The notes below the pieces were generated by a model, which was given only the letters and a program-made list of their open reading frames with translations, made no database searches and was not told the origin of the DNA. A DNA stretch of 64,000 bases, from assembly GCF_902168435.1 (NCBI RefSeq), contig NZ_LR656164.1, positions 62,001 through 126,000 on the forward strand. Direction: 5' to 3'. This DNA comes from Bacillus marasmi. Its GTDB lineage: Bacteria; Bacillota; Bacilli; Bacillales; Cytobacillaceae. The stretch's first letter is position 1, and the number at the start of each line of letters is the position of its first letter. A program made the position numbers and the translations under genes. This document shows, one piece after another, positions 56,105 through 64,000 of the stretch.

Positions 56105-56389
56105 ATGTTGGCGTCAGAAATGGTCGTCGATCATCGAGAAAGAGCAAATGCCTTATTAAAGGCGGACGCTGATAAGATATTAAAGCTTATTAAGGTGCAA
56201 ATGGACAACCTTACAATGCCTCAATGCCCTTTATATGAAGAGGTTTTAGATACACAAATGTTTGGATTGTCCCGTGAAATAGATTTTGCAGTCCGCTTGG
56301 GTCTTGTCGATGAAAAGATAGGAAAAGATATTTTAGAACAACTTGAACGAGAGCTTTCAGCCTTACATGAAGCCTCTCAAAAAAAATAG
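56105..56389 (+). CDS. ylaN: YlaN (UPF0358)
   Basis: 94-residue helical protein with the invariant [46 protein letters not shown]. YlaN is conditionally essential in B. subtilis, tied to iron homeostasis and reported to act on Fur. GGGGGG precedes the ATG; the N-terminus is two residues longer than in B. subtilis by my recollection. Precedes ftsW as in B. subtilis. Confidence 0.95.
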   Translation: MLASEMVVDHRERANALLKADADKILKLIKVQMDNLTMPQCPLYEEVLDTQMFGLSREIDFAVRLGLVDEKIGKDILEQLERELSALHEASQKK

Positions 56390-56397
56390 ACAAATAA

Positions 56398-56430
56398 AAC
56401 TCAAACAGACAGATTGTTTGGGTTTTTTTG
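56398..56430 (+). terminator. Terminator of ylaN
   Basis: AAACTCAAACA / TTGTTTGGGTTT hairpin followed by a T-run. Confidence 0.85.
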
Positions 56431-56524
56431 TTCCGTTTTTTCGATTGGTGCAACTGGAGAAATTTTTTGAGTAAGCGCTTCCGCTTTTGAATAATTTTAG
56501 AATATTAAAATTTAAATAAAAATT

Positions 56525-56553
56525 TTGATGATAAAATTGATATTTAGTATAGG
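56525..56553 (+). promoter_or_regulatory. Candidate SigA promoter of ftsW
   Basis: TTGATG (56525-56530), 17-bp spacer, TATAGG (56548-56553), about 110 bp before the ftsW start. Confidence 0.5.
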
Positions 56554-56665
56554 AACTCAGATGTTATTATGCTAAAATAATTCTATCTTTTCTTCCTCCA
56601 TAAGCAGGATATCGAGTAGAATGATAGAATAACTAAAACAACCTAGAAGATGAGGAAGAGGTTGA

Positions 56666-57874
56666 ATGCTGAAAAAAATCATAAAATCATATGATTATTC
56701 ATTAATTATTGTGCTAGTGCTTTTGTCATTATTTGGTTTGGTCATGATTTATAGCTCGAGTATGGTGTCAGCTGTACAACGCTATGACGTTAGCAGCGAT
56801 TTCTTTTATCAAAAGCAAAAGCTTCATTTAATTGCAGGCTTGTTTGTTTTTATCTTTATGGCCATATTTCCCTATAAAATCATGAAAAGCAATAAAATTC
56901 TAGGCATCATTGTTGTTGGCTCGCTTTTAGGACTCTCGGCCTTGTTTATTTTTGGACATGTTGCCGGTAACGCACAAAGCTGGTTTCAAGTTGGCAGCAG
57001 AAGTATTCAGCCATCTGAATTTGTAAAAATTGGCGTCATTATTTATTTATCGGCAGTATATGCCAAAAAACAATCCTATATTAACGAATTTAACCACGGC
57101 GTTGTACCACCAGTTATTTATCTCGTATTCGTCTGTGTATTGGTAGCAGTTCAACCGGATTTTGGTACAGCAGCAATTATTTTTGCAATAGCTGCTATGA
57201 TAATAATTGCTTCTGGGATGAATATTAAAAATATCATGAAGCTAATCCTCATCGGTGCGTCGCTTGTTTTACCAATTGTGCTTATCTTTAACGACGAAAT
57301 TTTTTCTGAAACGAGATTAAACAGATTTGCGGCATTTAACGATCCTTTTGCAGTTGAGGATGGTCCTGGTTATCAGCTTGTGAATTCCTTCTTGGCTTTA
57401 GGGTCCGGTGGAGTAAATGGCTTGGGGCTCGGACAGAGTGTACAAAAGCTAGGGTATTTACCAGAATCCCATACTGATTTTATCATGGCGGTTATTGCTG
57501 AAGAATTAGGAATTTGGGGGGTAGCTTTTGTTATATTATCATTAGGTTTTATTGTGTTAAAGGGAATTTACACTGCGCTAAAATGTAAGGATCCATTTGG
57601 TACACTTTTAGCGGTAGGAATTTCTAGCATGATAGGAATACAATCCTTTACCAATCTTGCTGGTATTTCGGGATTGATTCCATTAACTGGTGTCCCACTT
57701 CCGTTTGTAAGCTATGGAGGTTCATCTATTCTGCAGCTCTCATTTGCAATGGGGATTTTAGTCAATGTATCAATGTTCGTAAATTACGAACAAAAATATA
57801 AACAAAAGGAAAGTGAGAAACAGTCAGTTCTTTCAAAAAAGAAAATTACTGGATCAATCAATTTTCCTTCATGA
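56666..57874 (+). CDS. ftsW: FtsW, SEDS peptidoglycan glycosyltransferase
   Basis: 402-residue SEDS-family membrane protein with about ten helices. It polymerises septal peptidoglycan with its partner class B PBP. Typical segments: SSSMVSA after helix 1, RSIQPSEFVKIG, QPDFGTA (functional Asp) and PLTGVPLPFVSYGGSS near the end. The cytoplasmic tail is lysine-rich. GAGGAAGAGG precedes the ATG. Followed by a terminator that separates it from pycA. Confidence 0.93.
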   Translation: MLKKIIKSYDYSLIIVLVLLSLFGLVMIYSSSMVSAVQRYDVSSDFFYQKQKLHLIAGLFVFIFMAIFPYKIMKSNKILGIIVVGSLLGLSALFIFGHVAGNAQSWFQVGSRSIQPSEFVKIGVIIYLSAVYAKKQSYINEFNHGVVPPVIYLVFVCVLVAVQPDFGTAAIIFAIAAMIIIASGMNIKNIMKLILIGASLVLPIVLIFNDEIFSETRLNRFAAFNDPFAVEDGPGYQLVNSFLALGSGGVNGLGLGQSVQKLGYLPESHTDFIMAVIAEELGIWGVAFVILSLGFIVLKGIYTALKCKDPFGTLLAVGISSMIGIQSFTNLAGISGLIPLTGVPLPFVSYGGSSILQLSFAMGILVNVSMFVNYEQKYKQKESEKQSVLSKKKITGSINFPS

Positions 57875-57906
57875 GCGCGAGGGGTTAACCCCTTCGCGCT
57901 TTTGTA
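57873..57906 (+). terminator. Terminator of ftsW
   Basis: GCGCGAGGGGTT / AACCCCTTCGCGC stem with essentially no loop, then TTTTG; it overlaps the ftsW stop codon. Confidence 0.85.
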
Positions 57907-57935
57907 AAATACAGATAAATGGAGTGATTCGAAAA

Positions 57936-60900
57936 ATGCAACGACGTATTACTAAAGTATTGGTTGCCAATCGTGGCGAGATTGCAATCAGGGTTTTTCG
58001 GGCTTGTAATGAGTTAAATATTCGAACTGTTGCGATTTATTCAAAAGAAGATTCGAGTACTTACCATCGTTATAAAGCGGATGAAGCTTATTTAATCGGC
58101 GAAGGTAAAAAACCGATTGATGCTTATTTGGACATCGAGGGAATCATTGCCATTGCTAAACATAGCGAGGTTGATGCGATTCATCCTGGTTATGGATTTT
58201 TATCTGAAAACATTGAATTCGCCCGCCGATGTGAGCAAGAAGGGATCATTTTCATCGGACCAGAATCTCGACATCTTGATATGTTTGGAGATAAGGTAAA
58301 AGCACGTTCTCAAGCTGAGCTTGCAAATATCCCGATTATCCCTGGAAGTGACGGCCCTGTAAAAGATGCAAATGAAGTGAGTGAATTTGCTGAGAAGCAT
58401 GGCTTCCCAATTATTATTAAAGCAGCATTAGGTGGCGGCGGACGCGGAATGCGGATTGTCAATAATAAGGACGAGCTCGAGGAAGCGTATTCTCGTGCTA
58501 AATCGGAAGCAAAAGCCGCTTTTGGTAGTGACGAGGTTTATGTAGAAAAACTAATTCTAAATCCAAAGCATATTGAAGTACAAATTTTAGGTGACCAACA
58601 TCAAAATATTGTTCATTTATATGAGCGTGACTGCTCGGTTCAAAGACGTCATCAAAAGGTTGTTGAAGTTGCACCAAGTGTTTCCGTATCGAATGATTTA
58701 CGCGAAAGAATCTGTCAGGCTGCAGTCCAGTTGATGAAAAATGTTGATTACGTGAATGCCGGAACAGTGGAATTTTTAGTATCAGGTGATGATTTTTATT
58801 TTATCGAGGTCAATCCGCGAATCCAGGTTGAGCATACAGTTACAGAAATGGTCACTGGGGTCGATATTGTTATTTCGCAAATATTAATCGCCGAAGGTCA
58901 TCCTTTACACGGTGAAGTGGTTGGTATTCCGACGCAGGCAGACATTAAAGTACATGGTTATGCCATTCAATCACGTGTTACAACTGAAGACCCGTTGAAT
59001 AATTTTATGCCTGACACAGGAAAAATTATGGCATATCGTTCAGGTGGAGGATTTGGCGTTCGTTTGGATGCGGGTAATGCCTTTACAGGTTCGGTCATCA
59101 CACCTTTCTATGATTCGTTATTAGTAAAAGTAACCACATTTGGTCCATCATTTGAATTAGCGGCCGCTAAAATGATCCGCAATTTAAGAGAATTCCGTAT
59201 TCGTGGAATCAAAACAAACATTCCTTTCCTTGAGAATGTAGTTAAGCATCCAAAATTCCAAAAAGGTGAATATGATACTTCGTTTATTGATACAACACCA
59301 GAATTATTTGAATTCACACCAAGTAAAGACCGTGGAACGAAAATGCTTTCCTACATCGCTAATGTCACTGTTAATGGATTCCCAGGAATCGAAAAGAAAA
59401 AACAACCTGTGTTTGATAAACCAAGAATTCCAAAGTTAAATTATGATTTTGAATACCAGAATGGAACAAAACAAATTCTTGATGCCCACGGTCCAGAAGG
59501 ACTAGTTAACTGGATTAAACAGCAAAATAATGTTTTGTTAACAGATACAACTTTCCGAGATGCACACCAATCGCTGTTGGCTACTCGAGTGAGATCAACA
59601 GATATTAAACATATCGCTGAGCCAACCGCAAAGCTTTTACCAGAGATGTTTTCATTTGAAATGTGGGGCGGTGCGACATTTGACGTGGCATACCGTTTCT
59701 TAAATGAAGATCCTTGGATTAGACTAAAGGAATTAAGAAAAGAAATCCCAAACGTTCTGTTCCAAATGCTACTACGTGCATCTAACGCAGTCGGTTATAC
59801 CAACTATCCAGACAATGTGATTCGTGAATTTGTTAAGAAGTCTGCTGAAACCGGAATCGATGTGTTTAGAATATTCGATAGCTTAAACTGGGTTCGTGGA
59901 ATGGAAGTAGCGATTGATGCTGTTCGTCAAAACGGCAAAATCGCCGAAGCGGCAATTTGTTATACAGGTGATATTGATGATCCAACAAGAACGAAATACA
60001 ATCTACAATATTACAAAGATCTTGCTAAAGAATTAGAGCAACAAGGTGCTCATATTCTAGGTATTAAAGATATGGCTGGATTATTAAAACCGCAGGCAGC
60101 GTATCGGTTAGTTTCTGAGCTTAAAGAAACAATTGATATTCCAATTCATCTTCATACCCATGATACAAGCGGAAATGGAATTTACACATACGCTCGGGCG
60201 ATAGAAGCTGGAGTCGATATCGTTGATGTAGCATTGAGTACAATGGCTGGCTTAACCTCTCAACCAAGCGCTAATACACTTTATTATGCACTTGAAGGAA
60301 CAGAACGAAAGCCAATTGTAAACATCGAAGCCCTTGAACAGTTGTCACATTATTGGGAAGATGTTCGGAAATATTATGCTGACTTTGAGTCAGGTATGGT
60401 GGCACCACATACAGAGGTATACCAACACGAAATGCCTGGAGGCCAATATAGCAATCTTCAACAGCAAGCCAAGGGTGTAGGCCTCGGCGATAAATGGGAC
60501 GATGTAAAACGCATGTACGCTCGTGTGAACCAATTATTCGGTGATGTCGTAAAGGTAACTCCATCATCAAAAATTGTTGGTGATATGGCGTTATTCATGG
60601 TTCAAAATGATTTATCGGAAGAGGATGTTTTAACAAAGGGTGCTGTCCTTGACTTCCCTGATTCAGTTGTAGAATTCTTCGAGGGGTATTTGGGGCAGCC
60701 GTATGGCGGATTCCCAGAAGAGCTTCAAAAGGTGATTCTAAAGGATAAAAAGCCACTTACTGTTCGTCCTGGTGAACTGCTTGAGCCCGTTGATTTTGAG
60801 GCTTTAAAGCAGAAGCTGTCAGGTGAGATTGGCAGAACAGCCACTGACTTTGATGTGCTTTCTTACGCATTATATCCGAAAGTTTTCGTGGATTACACGA

Positions 60901-61376
60901 AGAAATTGGATATGTTTGGGAATATTTCTGTTCTTGATACACCAACCTTCTTCTATGGACTTCGTCTCGGTGAGGAAATTGAAGTTGAAATTGAAAAAGG
61001 GAAAACGCTGATTGTAAAACTTATTTCAATTGGACAAGCTCAGGCTGATGGAACTAGAATTGTCTACTTTGAATTGAACGGGCAACCTCGTGAAATTGTT
61101 GTGAAGGATGACAGTATTAAAACGACGGTTGTTGCAAAAATTAAGGCAGATCCAAGCGATGAAAGCCATATCGCAGCAACTATGCCGGGTACGGTTATTA
61201 AAGTGGTTGTTGAAAAGGGTGAAAAGGTTAATCGTGGGGACCACCTCATTATTACAGAAGCAATGAAAATGGAAACGACCGTTCAAGCACCGTTTACCGG
61301 CGTTATCAAAGACATTTATGTAAAAAATGGAGAAGCGATCCAAACAGGTGACCTATTAATCGAGTTAGTTAAATAA
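57936..61376 (+). CDS. pycA: Pyruvate carboxylase
   Basis: 1146-residue multidomain biotin enzyme that makes oxaloacetate from pyruvate. N-terminal biotin carboxylase (KVLVANRGEIAIR; ATP-grasp GGGGRGMR; FIEVNPRIQVEHTVTE), carboxyltransferase barrel (LLTDTTFRDAHQSLLATR; IHLHTHDTSG; catalytic Lys in GIKDMAGLL) and C-terminal biotinyl domain with ITEAMKMETTVQ. ATG 57936 follows GGAGTGATTCG and matches the known N-terminus; the open frame runs back to 57813 into ftsW and is not used. DarB/c-di-AMP controls this enzyme in B. subtilis. Confidence 0.97.
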   Translation: MQRRITKVLVANRGEIAIRVFRACNELNIRTVAIYSKEDSSTYHRYKADEAYLIGEGKKPIDAYLDIEGIIAIAKHSEVDAIHPGYGFLSENIEFARRCEQEGIIFIGPESRHLDMFGDKVKARSQAELANIPIIPGSDGPVKDANEVSEFAEKHGFPIIIKAALGGGGRGMRIVNNKDELEEAYSRAKSEAKAAFGSDEVYVEKLILNPKHIEVQILGDQHQNIVHLYERDCSVQRRHQKVVEVAPSVSVSNDLRERICQAAVQLMKNVDYVNAGTVEFLVSGDDFYFIEVNPRIQVEHTVTEMVTGVDIVISQILIAEGHPLHGEVVGIPTQADIKVHGYAIQSRVTTEDPLNNFMPDTGKIMAYRSGGGFGVRLDAGNAFTGSVITPFYDSLLVKVTTFGPSFELAAAKMIRNLREFRIRGIKTNIPFLENVVKHPKFQKGEYDTSFIDTTPELFEFTPSKDRGTKMLSYIANVTVNGFPGIEKKKQPVFDKPRIPKLNYDFEYQNGTKQILDAHGPEGLVNWIKQQNNVLLTDTTFRDAHQSLLATRVRSTDIKHIAEPTAKLLPEMFSFEMWGGATFDVAYRFLNEDPWIRLKELRKEIPNVLFQMLLRASNAVGYTNYPDNVIREFVKKSAETGIDVFRIFDSLNWVRGMEVAIDAVRQNGKIAEAAICYTGDIDDPTRTKYNLQYYKDLAKELEQQGAHILGIKDMAGLLKPQAAYRLVSELKETIDIPIHLHTHDTSGNGIYTYARAIEAGVDIVDVALSTMAGLTSQPSANTLYYALEGTERKPIVNIEALEQLSHYWEDVRKYYADFESGMVAPHTEVYQHEMPGGQYSNLQQQAKGVGLGDKWDDVKRMYARVNQLFGDVVKVTPSSKIVGDMALFMVQNDLSEEDVLTKGAVLDFPDSVVEFFEGYLGQPYGGFPEELQKVILKDKKPLTVRPGELLEPVDFEALKQKLSGEIGRTATDFDVLSYALYPKVFVDYTKKLDMFGNISVLDTPTFFYGLRLGEEIEVEIEKGKTLIVKLISIGQAQADGTRIVYFELNGQPREIVVKDDSIKTTVVAKIKADPSDESHIAATMPGTVIKVVVEKGEKVNRGDHLIITEAMKMETTVQAPFTGVIKDIYVKNGEAIQTGDLLIELVK

Positions 61377-61379
61377 ATA

Positions 61380-61430
61380 AAAAAAGGTCTGAACCGCTGC
61401 ATCTAGCGCTGGTTCAGACCTTTTTTTATA
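61380..61430. terminator. Bidirectional terminator pycA / ctaA
   Basis: AAAAAAAGGTCTGAACC / GGTTCAGACCTTTTTTT stem between convergent genes; it overlaps the end of the ctaA region. Confidence 0.9.
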
Positions 61431-62382
61431 AGCTTGTTGTTTTACTATTTGTGAATGTAGAATTGGCTTCAAGCATCTGTGCGTTTTTCTTACTTCTCGA
61501 TGTCAATAACAAGAAGTAACATAACAACCCAAATAAACAAGAAATAAAGAAAGCATGTGCAAGTGCGATATAAAGATTTAATTTTGTAAAAATAATAAGC
61601 GCTCCGGCAATTACTTGTAGGCAAACAAGAATAAATGAAATAATCCAACCCCAATATATTACCTTCTGATGCCGATAATGTTTAATCGCTAAAAAGGCGA
61701 TATAGCCTATCCAAATAAAAATAAGACCTGCAAACAAACGGTGACCCATTTGGACCCATTCATTTAGATTAGTGGGAAGTAGTGCTGTTTCATTATTACA
61801 AAAAGGCCAATCAGAACAAACCAAGCTTGCTTTTTTATGACGTACAAGTGCTCCAGTGTAAACAACGATATAACTATAAATTGTGACACCAATTGTATGC
61901 ATTTGCATCCGTTTGTCAATAATTAACTTTTCTGCATCAAATTTCTTATCTACTTCAAAAATAAGTAATGTCAGTAGTAAAACGGAAGCGAAAGAGATAA
62001 GAGAGATTCCGAAATGCAGTGCCAGTACAAAGCTGTTTTGTTGCCATACGACAGCGGCTGCACCAATTAAACCCTGTAGGACCAAAAAGAAAAATGAAAG
62101 AAATGAGAGGAATTTCGTTTCCCTAATATGACCTATTGCTTTCCACGTCCAGACAGAAAGAGCCAATACCATGATTCCAACCGATCCAGAAACTAGCCGA
62201 TGAGCTAACTCAATAATAAGCTCAGGGGTTATATTTGTTGGAACAAATTCTCCATTACATAGCGGCCAAGAGCGTCCACAACCTAATCCAGATCCCGTTT
62301 TGGTTACTAGAGCTCCACCGATTAACACAAATAACATCCCGATTGTCGTTAAAACGGCCAAAGCTTTTAAAGACCTTTGCAA
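61426..62382 (-). CDS. ctaA: Heme A synthase
   Basis: About 318-residue membrane protein with eight helices in two four-helix repeats. Oxidises heme O to heme A for cytochrome aa3/caa3. Conserved: [23 protein letters not shown] with Cys pair and Glu in ELAHRLVSG, and second Cys pair in [28 protein letters not shown] fits TTG 62382 ([11 protein letters not shown]), matching B. subtilis; GTG 62391 lies inside that Shine-Dalgarno. Divergent from ctaB. Confidence 0.92.
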   Translation of the reverse strand: MQRSLKALAVLTTIGMLFVLIGGALVTKTGSGLGCGRSWPLCNGEFVPTNITPELIIELAHRLVSGSVGIMVLALSVWTWKAIGHIRETKFLSFLSFFFLVLQGLIGAAAVVWQQNSFVLALHFGISLISFASVLLLTLLIFEVDKKFDAEKLIIDKRMQMHTIGVTIYSYIVVYTGALVRHKKASLVCSDWPFCNNETALLPTNLNEWVQMGHRLFAGLIFIWIGYIAFLAIKHYRHQKVIYWGWIISFILVCLQVIAGALIIFTKLNLYIALAHAFFISCLFGLLCYFLLLTSRSKKNAQMLEANSTFTNSKTTSL

Positions 62383-62892
62383 AAATATCACATCCTATAA
62401 AGTTTAAAAAAATGTCATAATTTCGTGTTGACGTGTATAATGAATGAAACAAATTTCGATAAAATCGATATGATGACTATTCGATAGTACACAATAAAGC
62501 ATATTATTACAACTATTAGAATCTTTCTTTTATAATATAAATTATAACTTGTTATGCTTTCAATTAATATAATAATATTATTTGAAAAATTAGGTAAGAT
62601 AGCTTGTGGTTGAAAAAAATAAGCCAAAAACTAACTAATAATTTTGATATTTTTGTTAACTTTCTGTAAAAAAAATAAAAAATGTTCAAAAAAACTTCAC
62701 AAAAAACATCGAAAGTGTGATTTAATATACAGTGAGAATTGAAATAGTTTTGGTATAGGTGAATAATTAATATTATTATTAAGTTGTAAATAGTGTTAAT
62801 TAAAACTCCCTATTATTGATAAAAATCCGCCCTAAACTTAAGGGAACAAAATTACGGGTTTCTACAGTTGAAGGGAAGAGGAGGAAGGAATC
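62383..62892. other. ctaA-ctaB divergent regulatory region
   Basis: 510 bp, very AT-rich, no credible ORF. It must contain both promoters. In B. subtilis ResD and CcpA act here; a TATTATACACG-like -10 for ctaA lies near 62437-62448, but I cannot place ResD sites with confidence. Confidence 0.45.
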
Positions 62893-63819
62893 ATGTCGAA
62901 TCCAAAAGGCTTTGGTGGGGCTGCAATAGAACCTAGTCAAACAGAAATTCCGCATACATCAGTGTTAAAGGATTTCTTAGCATTGATTAAAATAGGTATC
63001 GTTAATTCAAATCTCATTACTACATTTACAGGAATTTGGCTGGCTCTTCATTTTACAGACCAACGTTTCCTTGATCATTTGGACATCGTCCTATTTACAT
63101 TAATAGGGTCATCATTAATTATTGCCGGTTCTTGTGTTATCAATAATGTTTACGATCGTGATATCGATCATTTAATGCAAAGAACAAAAAATAGACCTAC
63201 CGTAACAGGTAGAGTAAATCCATATTGGGTCATTGTCTTAGGATTAGCATTTATCGTAATTGGGCTATTATTTTTACTACTTACTACTGTGTCAGCTGCA
63301 ATTATTGGATTAGTTGGTGTGATAAGCTATGTTGGACTTTATACTATGTGGTCTAAACGGCTTTATGTTTCAAATACAATTGTTGGAAGTATTTCTGGAG
63401 CAGTTCCGCCATTAATTGGCTGGGCAGCTGTAGATGCAAATCTAGATATTATTGCATGGATATTATTCTTTATTATGTTTGCTTGGCAACCTCCTCATTT
63501 CTATGCACTAGCAATGAGAAGAGTGGAGGAGTATCGCGCCGCAGGAATACCCATGCTCCCAGTGGTAAAAGGTTTTAAGACAACGAAAAAACATATTATC
63601 CTTTGGATTATTGCCTTAATGCCACTACCATTTTTCTTAACATCACTTGGTATCCCATTTTTAATTCTATCTACACTACTGAATGTAGGTTGGTTAGCTT
63701 TAGGAATTATTGGAAATAAAAAATTCGATGATATTAAATGGGCCAAGTTAATGTTTGTCTATTCGCTTCAATATTTAACAATCATGTTTGTAGCGATGGT
63801 CATTGTGACACTTATTTAA
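62893..63819 (+). CDS. ctaB: Protoheme IX farnesyltransferase (heme O synthase)
   Basis: 308-residue UbiA-type prenyltransferase with about nine helices. Adds the farnesyl tail to heme B, giving heme O for CtaA. First Asp-rich motif [19 protein letters not shown] near residue 85 and second-loop [29 protein letters not shown] near 200. GAGGAGGAAGG precedes the ATG. Head of the ctaBC... cluster. Confidence 0.95.
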   Translation: MSNPKGFGGAAIEPSQTEIPHTSVLKDFLALIKIGIVNSNLITTFTGIWLALHFTDQRFLDHLDIVLFTLIGSSLIIAGSCVINNVYDRDIDHLMQRTKNRPTVTGRVNPYWVIVLGLAFIVIGLLFLLLTTVSAAIIGLVGVISYVGLYTMWSKRLYVSNTIVGSISGAVPPLIGWAAVDANLDIIAWILFFIMFAWQPPHFYALAMRRVEEYRAAGIPMLPVVKGFKTTKKHIILWIIALMPLPFFLTSLGIPFLILSTLLNVGWLALGIIGNKKFDDIKWAKLMFVYSLQYLTIMFVAMVIVTLI

Positions 63820-63828
63820 TTTTGTAGG

Positions 63829-63882
63829 AAATCCTTTCCTTATTTAAAGGGGAAATAAGGAAAGGATTTATCCATATTTTTT
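63829..63882 (+). terminator. 17-bp perfect hairpin between ctaB and ctaC
   Basis: Arms AAATCCTTTCCTTATTT (63829-63845) and AAATAAGGAAAGGATTT (63853-63869) around AAAGGGG, followed by a T-run at 63877. Likely a terminator or processing site that sets different levels of ctaB and ctaC. Confidence 0.8.
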
Positions 63883-63926
63883 TAGAAATTTTTATTTATT
63901 TTACGAAAGAGGGGTTTGGTAAAGCA

Positions 63927-64000
63927 ATGAAAAGGCTCGCAAAGTGGCATCTCATTTCATTATTTTCCGTCTTAGTACTCATGCTTTCCGGCTGTGGCGA
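63927..64000 (+). CDS. ctaC: Cytochrome c oxidase subunit II, N-terminus (partial)
   Basis: Only 24 codons before the window ends: MKRLAKWHLISLFSVLVLML then SGCG. This is a lipoprotein signal with lipobox LSGC, as in Bacillus CtaC, and the position after ctaB supports it. AAAGAGGGGTTTGG is the probable Shine-Dalgarno region. Confidence 0.8.
   Translation, partial: MKRLAKWHLISLFSVLVLMLSGCG

Noticed and set aside
56465-56490. GCGCTTCCGCTTTT before ftsW as a remnant of the palindromic element
   Set aside because: Only the last 14 bases match; the rest of the element is missing, so a chance match cannot be excluded.
57813-57935. Upstream extension of pycA by 41 codons
   Set aside because: It overlaps the end of ftsW and the terminator in another frame; the ATG at 57936 has a ribosome-binding site and matches the known N-terminus.

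Overview
The window reads as a low-G+C, endospore-forming member of the Bacillaceae (Bacillus/Neobacillus-like). The evidence is gene order: recognisable genes follow the Bacillus subtilis order clpE-ykvI-ykvS-ptsHI-ykwC-patA-ykyB-ykuE-ykuI-ykuJ-darB-ccpC-dapH-dapL-ykuU-ktrC-rnjA-rpoY-ykrA-defB-ykyA-pdhABCD-SR1-speA-yktAB-suhB-ylaF-typA-ylaH/I/J/K/L/N-ftsW-pycA-ctaA-ctaB-ctaC. Several B. subtilis genes of this stretch (kinA, cheV, ykuK, abbA, ykuNOP, nprE) are absent and a few lineage-specific genes are inserted. Genus placement is inference from order and protein similarity recalled from memory. No rRNA, tRNA, prophage, transposase or CRISPR was seen.

Layout. 1-9.6 kb: hemerythrin-like protein, Fsr-type MFS exporter with divergent MarR regulator, M3 oligoendopeptidase, clpE with a textbook CtsR-controlled promoter, ykvI, a CPBP membrane protease, ykvS, a Spo0E-like phosphatase. 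9.6-24.3 kb: ptsHI (sugar PTS core and HPr, the CcpA coregulator), ykwC, patA, corA, ykyB, a Tat-exported phosphoesterase, a C39-type peptidase, the EAL protein YkuI, a glutaredoxin, a metallo-beta-lactamase-fold hydrolase, ykuJ and darB. 24.3-29.6 kb: a drug exporter next to ccpC, the acetyl-branch lysine/DAP genes dapH-dapL, and a 2-Cys peroxiredoxin. 29.7-42.1 kb: ktrC, a 1-kb array of hairpin repeats, rnjA-rpoY, ykrA, defB, a YjcZ-type spore peptide, ykyA and the pyruvate dehydrogenase operon. 42-49 kb: small membrane and DUF proteins, the dual-function RNA SR1 with its SR1P peptide, speA, yktA, yktB, suhB. 49-64 kb: typA, yla genes, ftsW, pycA and the start of the cytochrome caa3 assembly/structural cluster ctaA/ctaBC.

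Functional themes. Pyruvate metabolism is concentrated here (PTS, PDH, pyruvate carboxylase, CcpC, SR1). Three c-di-AMP-linked genes known from B. subtilis are present: darB, ktrC and pycA (the PycA protein is a DarB partner). RNase J1 and SR1P, which meet through GapA in B. subtilis, are both encoded here.

Most unusual content. (1) A tandem array of 20 units, 52-bp period, at 30.46-31.5 kb; each unit folds into a hairpin with a conserved GG-TA/GC-CC base and a distal stem that changes in compensated fashion between unit types. (2) A decayed array of about 20-21 bp period upstream of the speA terminator. (3) An interspersed palindromic element, one copy of which is inserted inside another. 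All of these lie between convergent genes. (4) A good Fur-box match at the putative pdhA promoter. (5) A 23-codon ORF for a strongly cationic amphipathic peptide upstream of rpoY. None of the functional proposals has been tested; the checks are stated with each.
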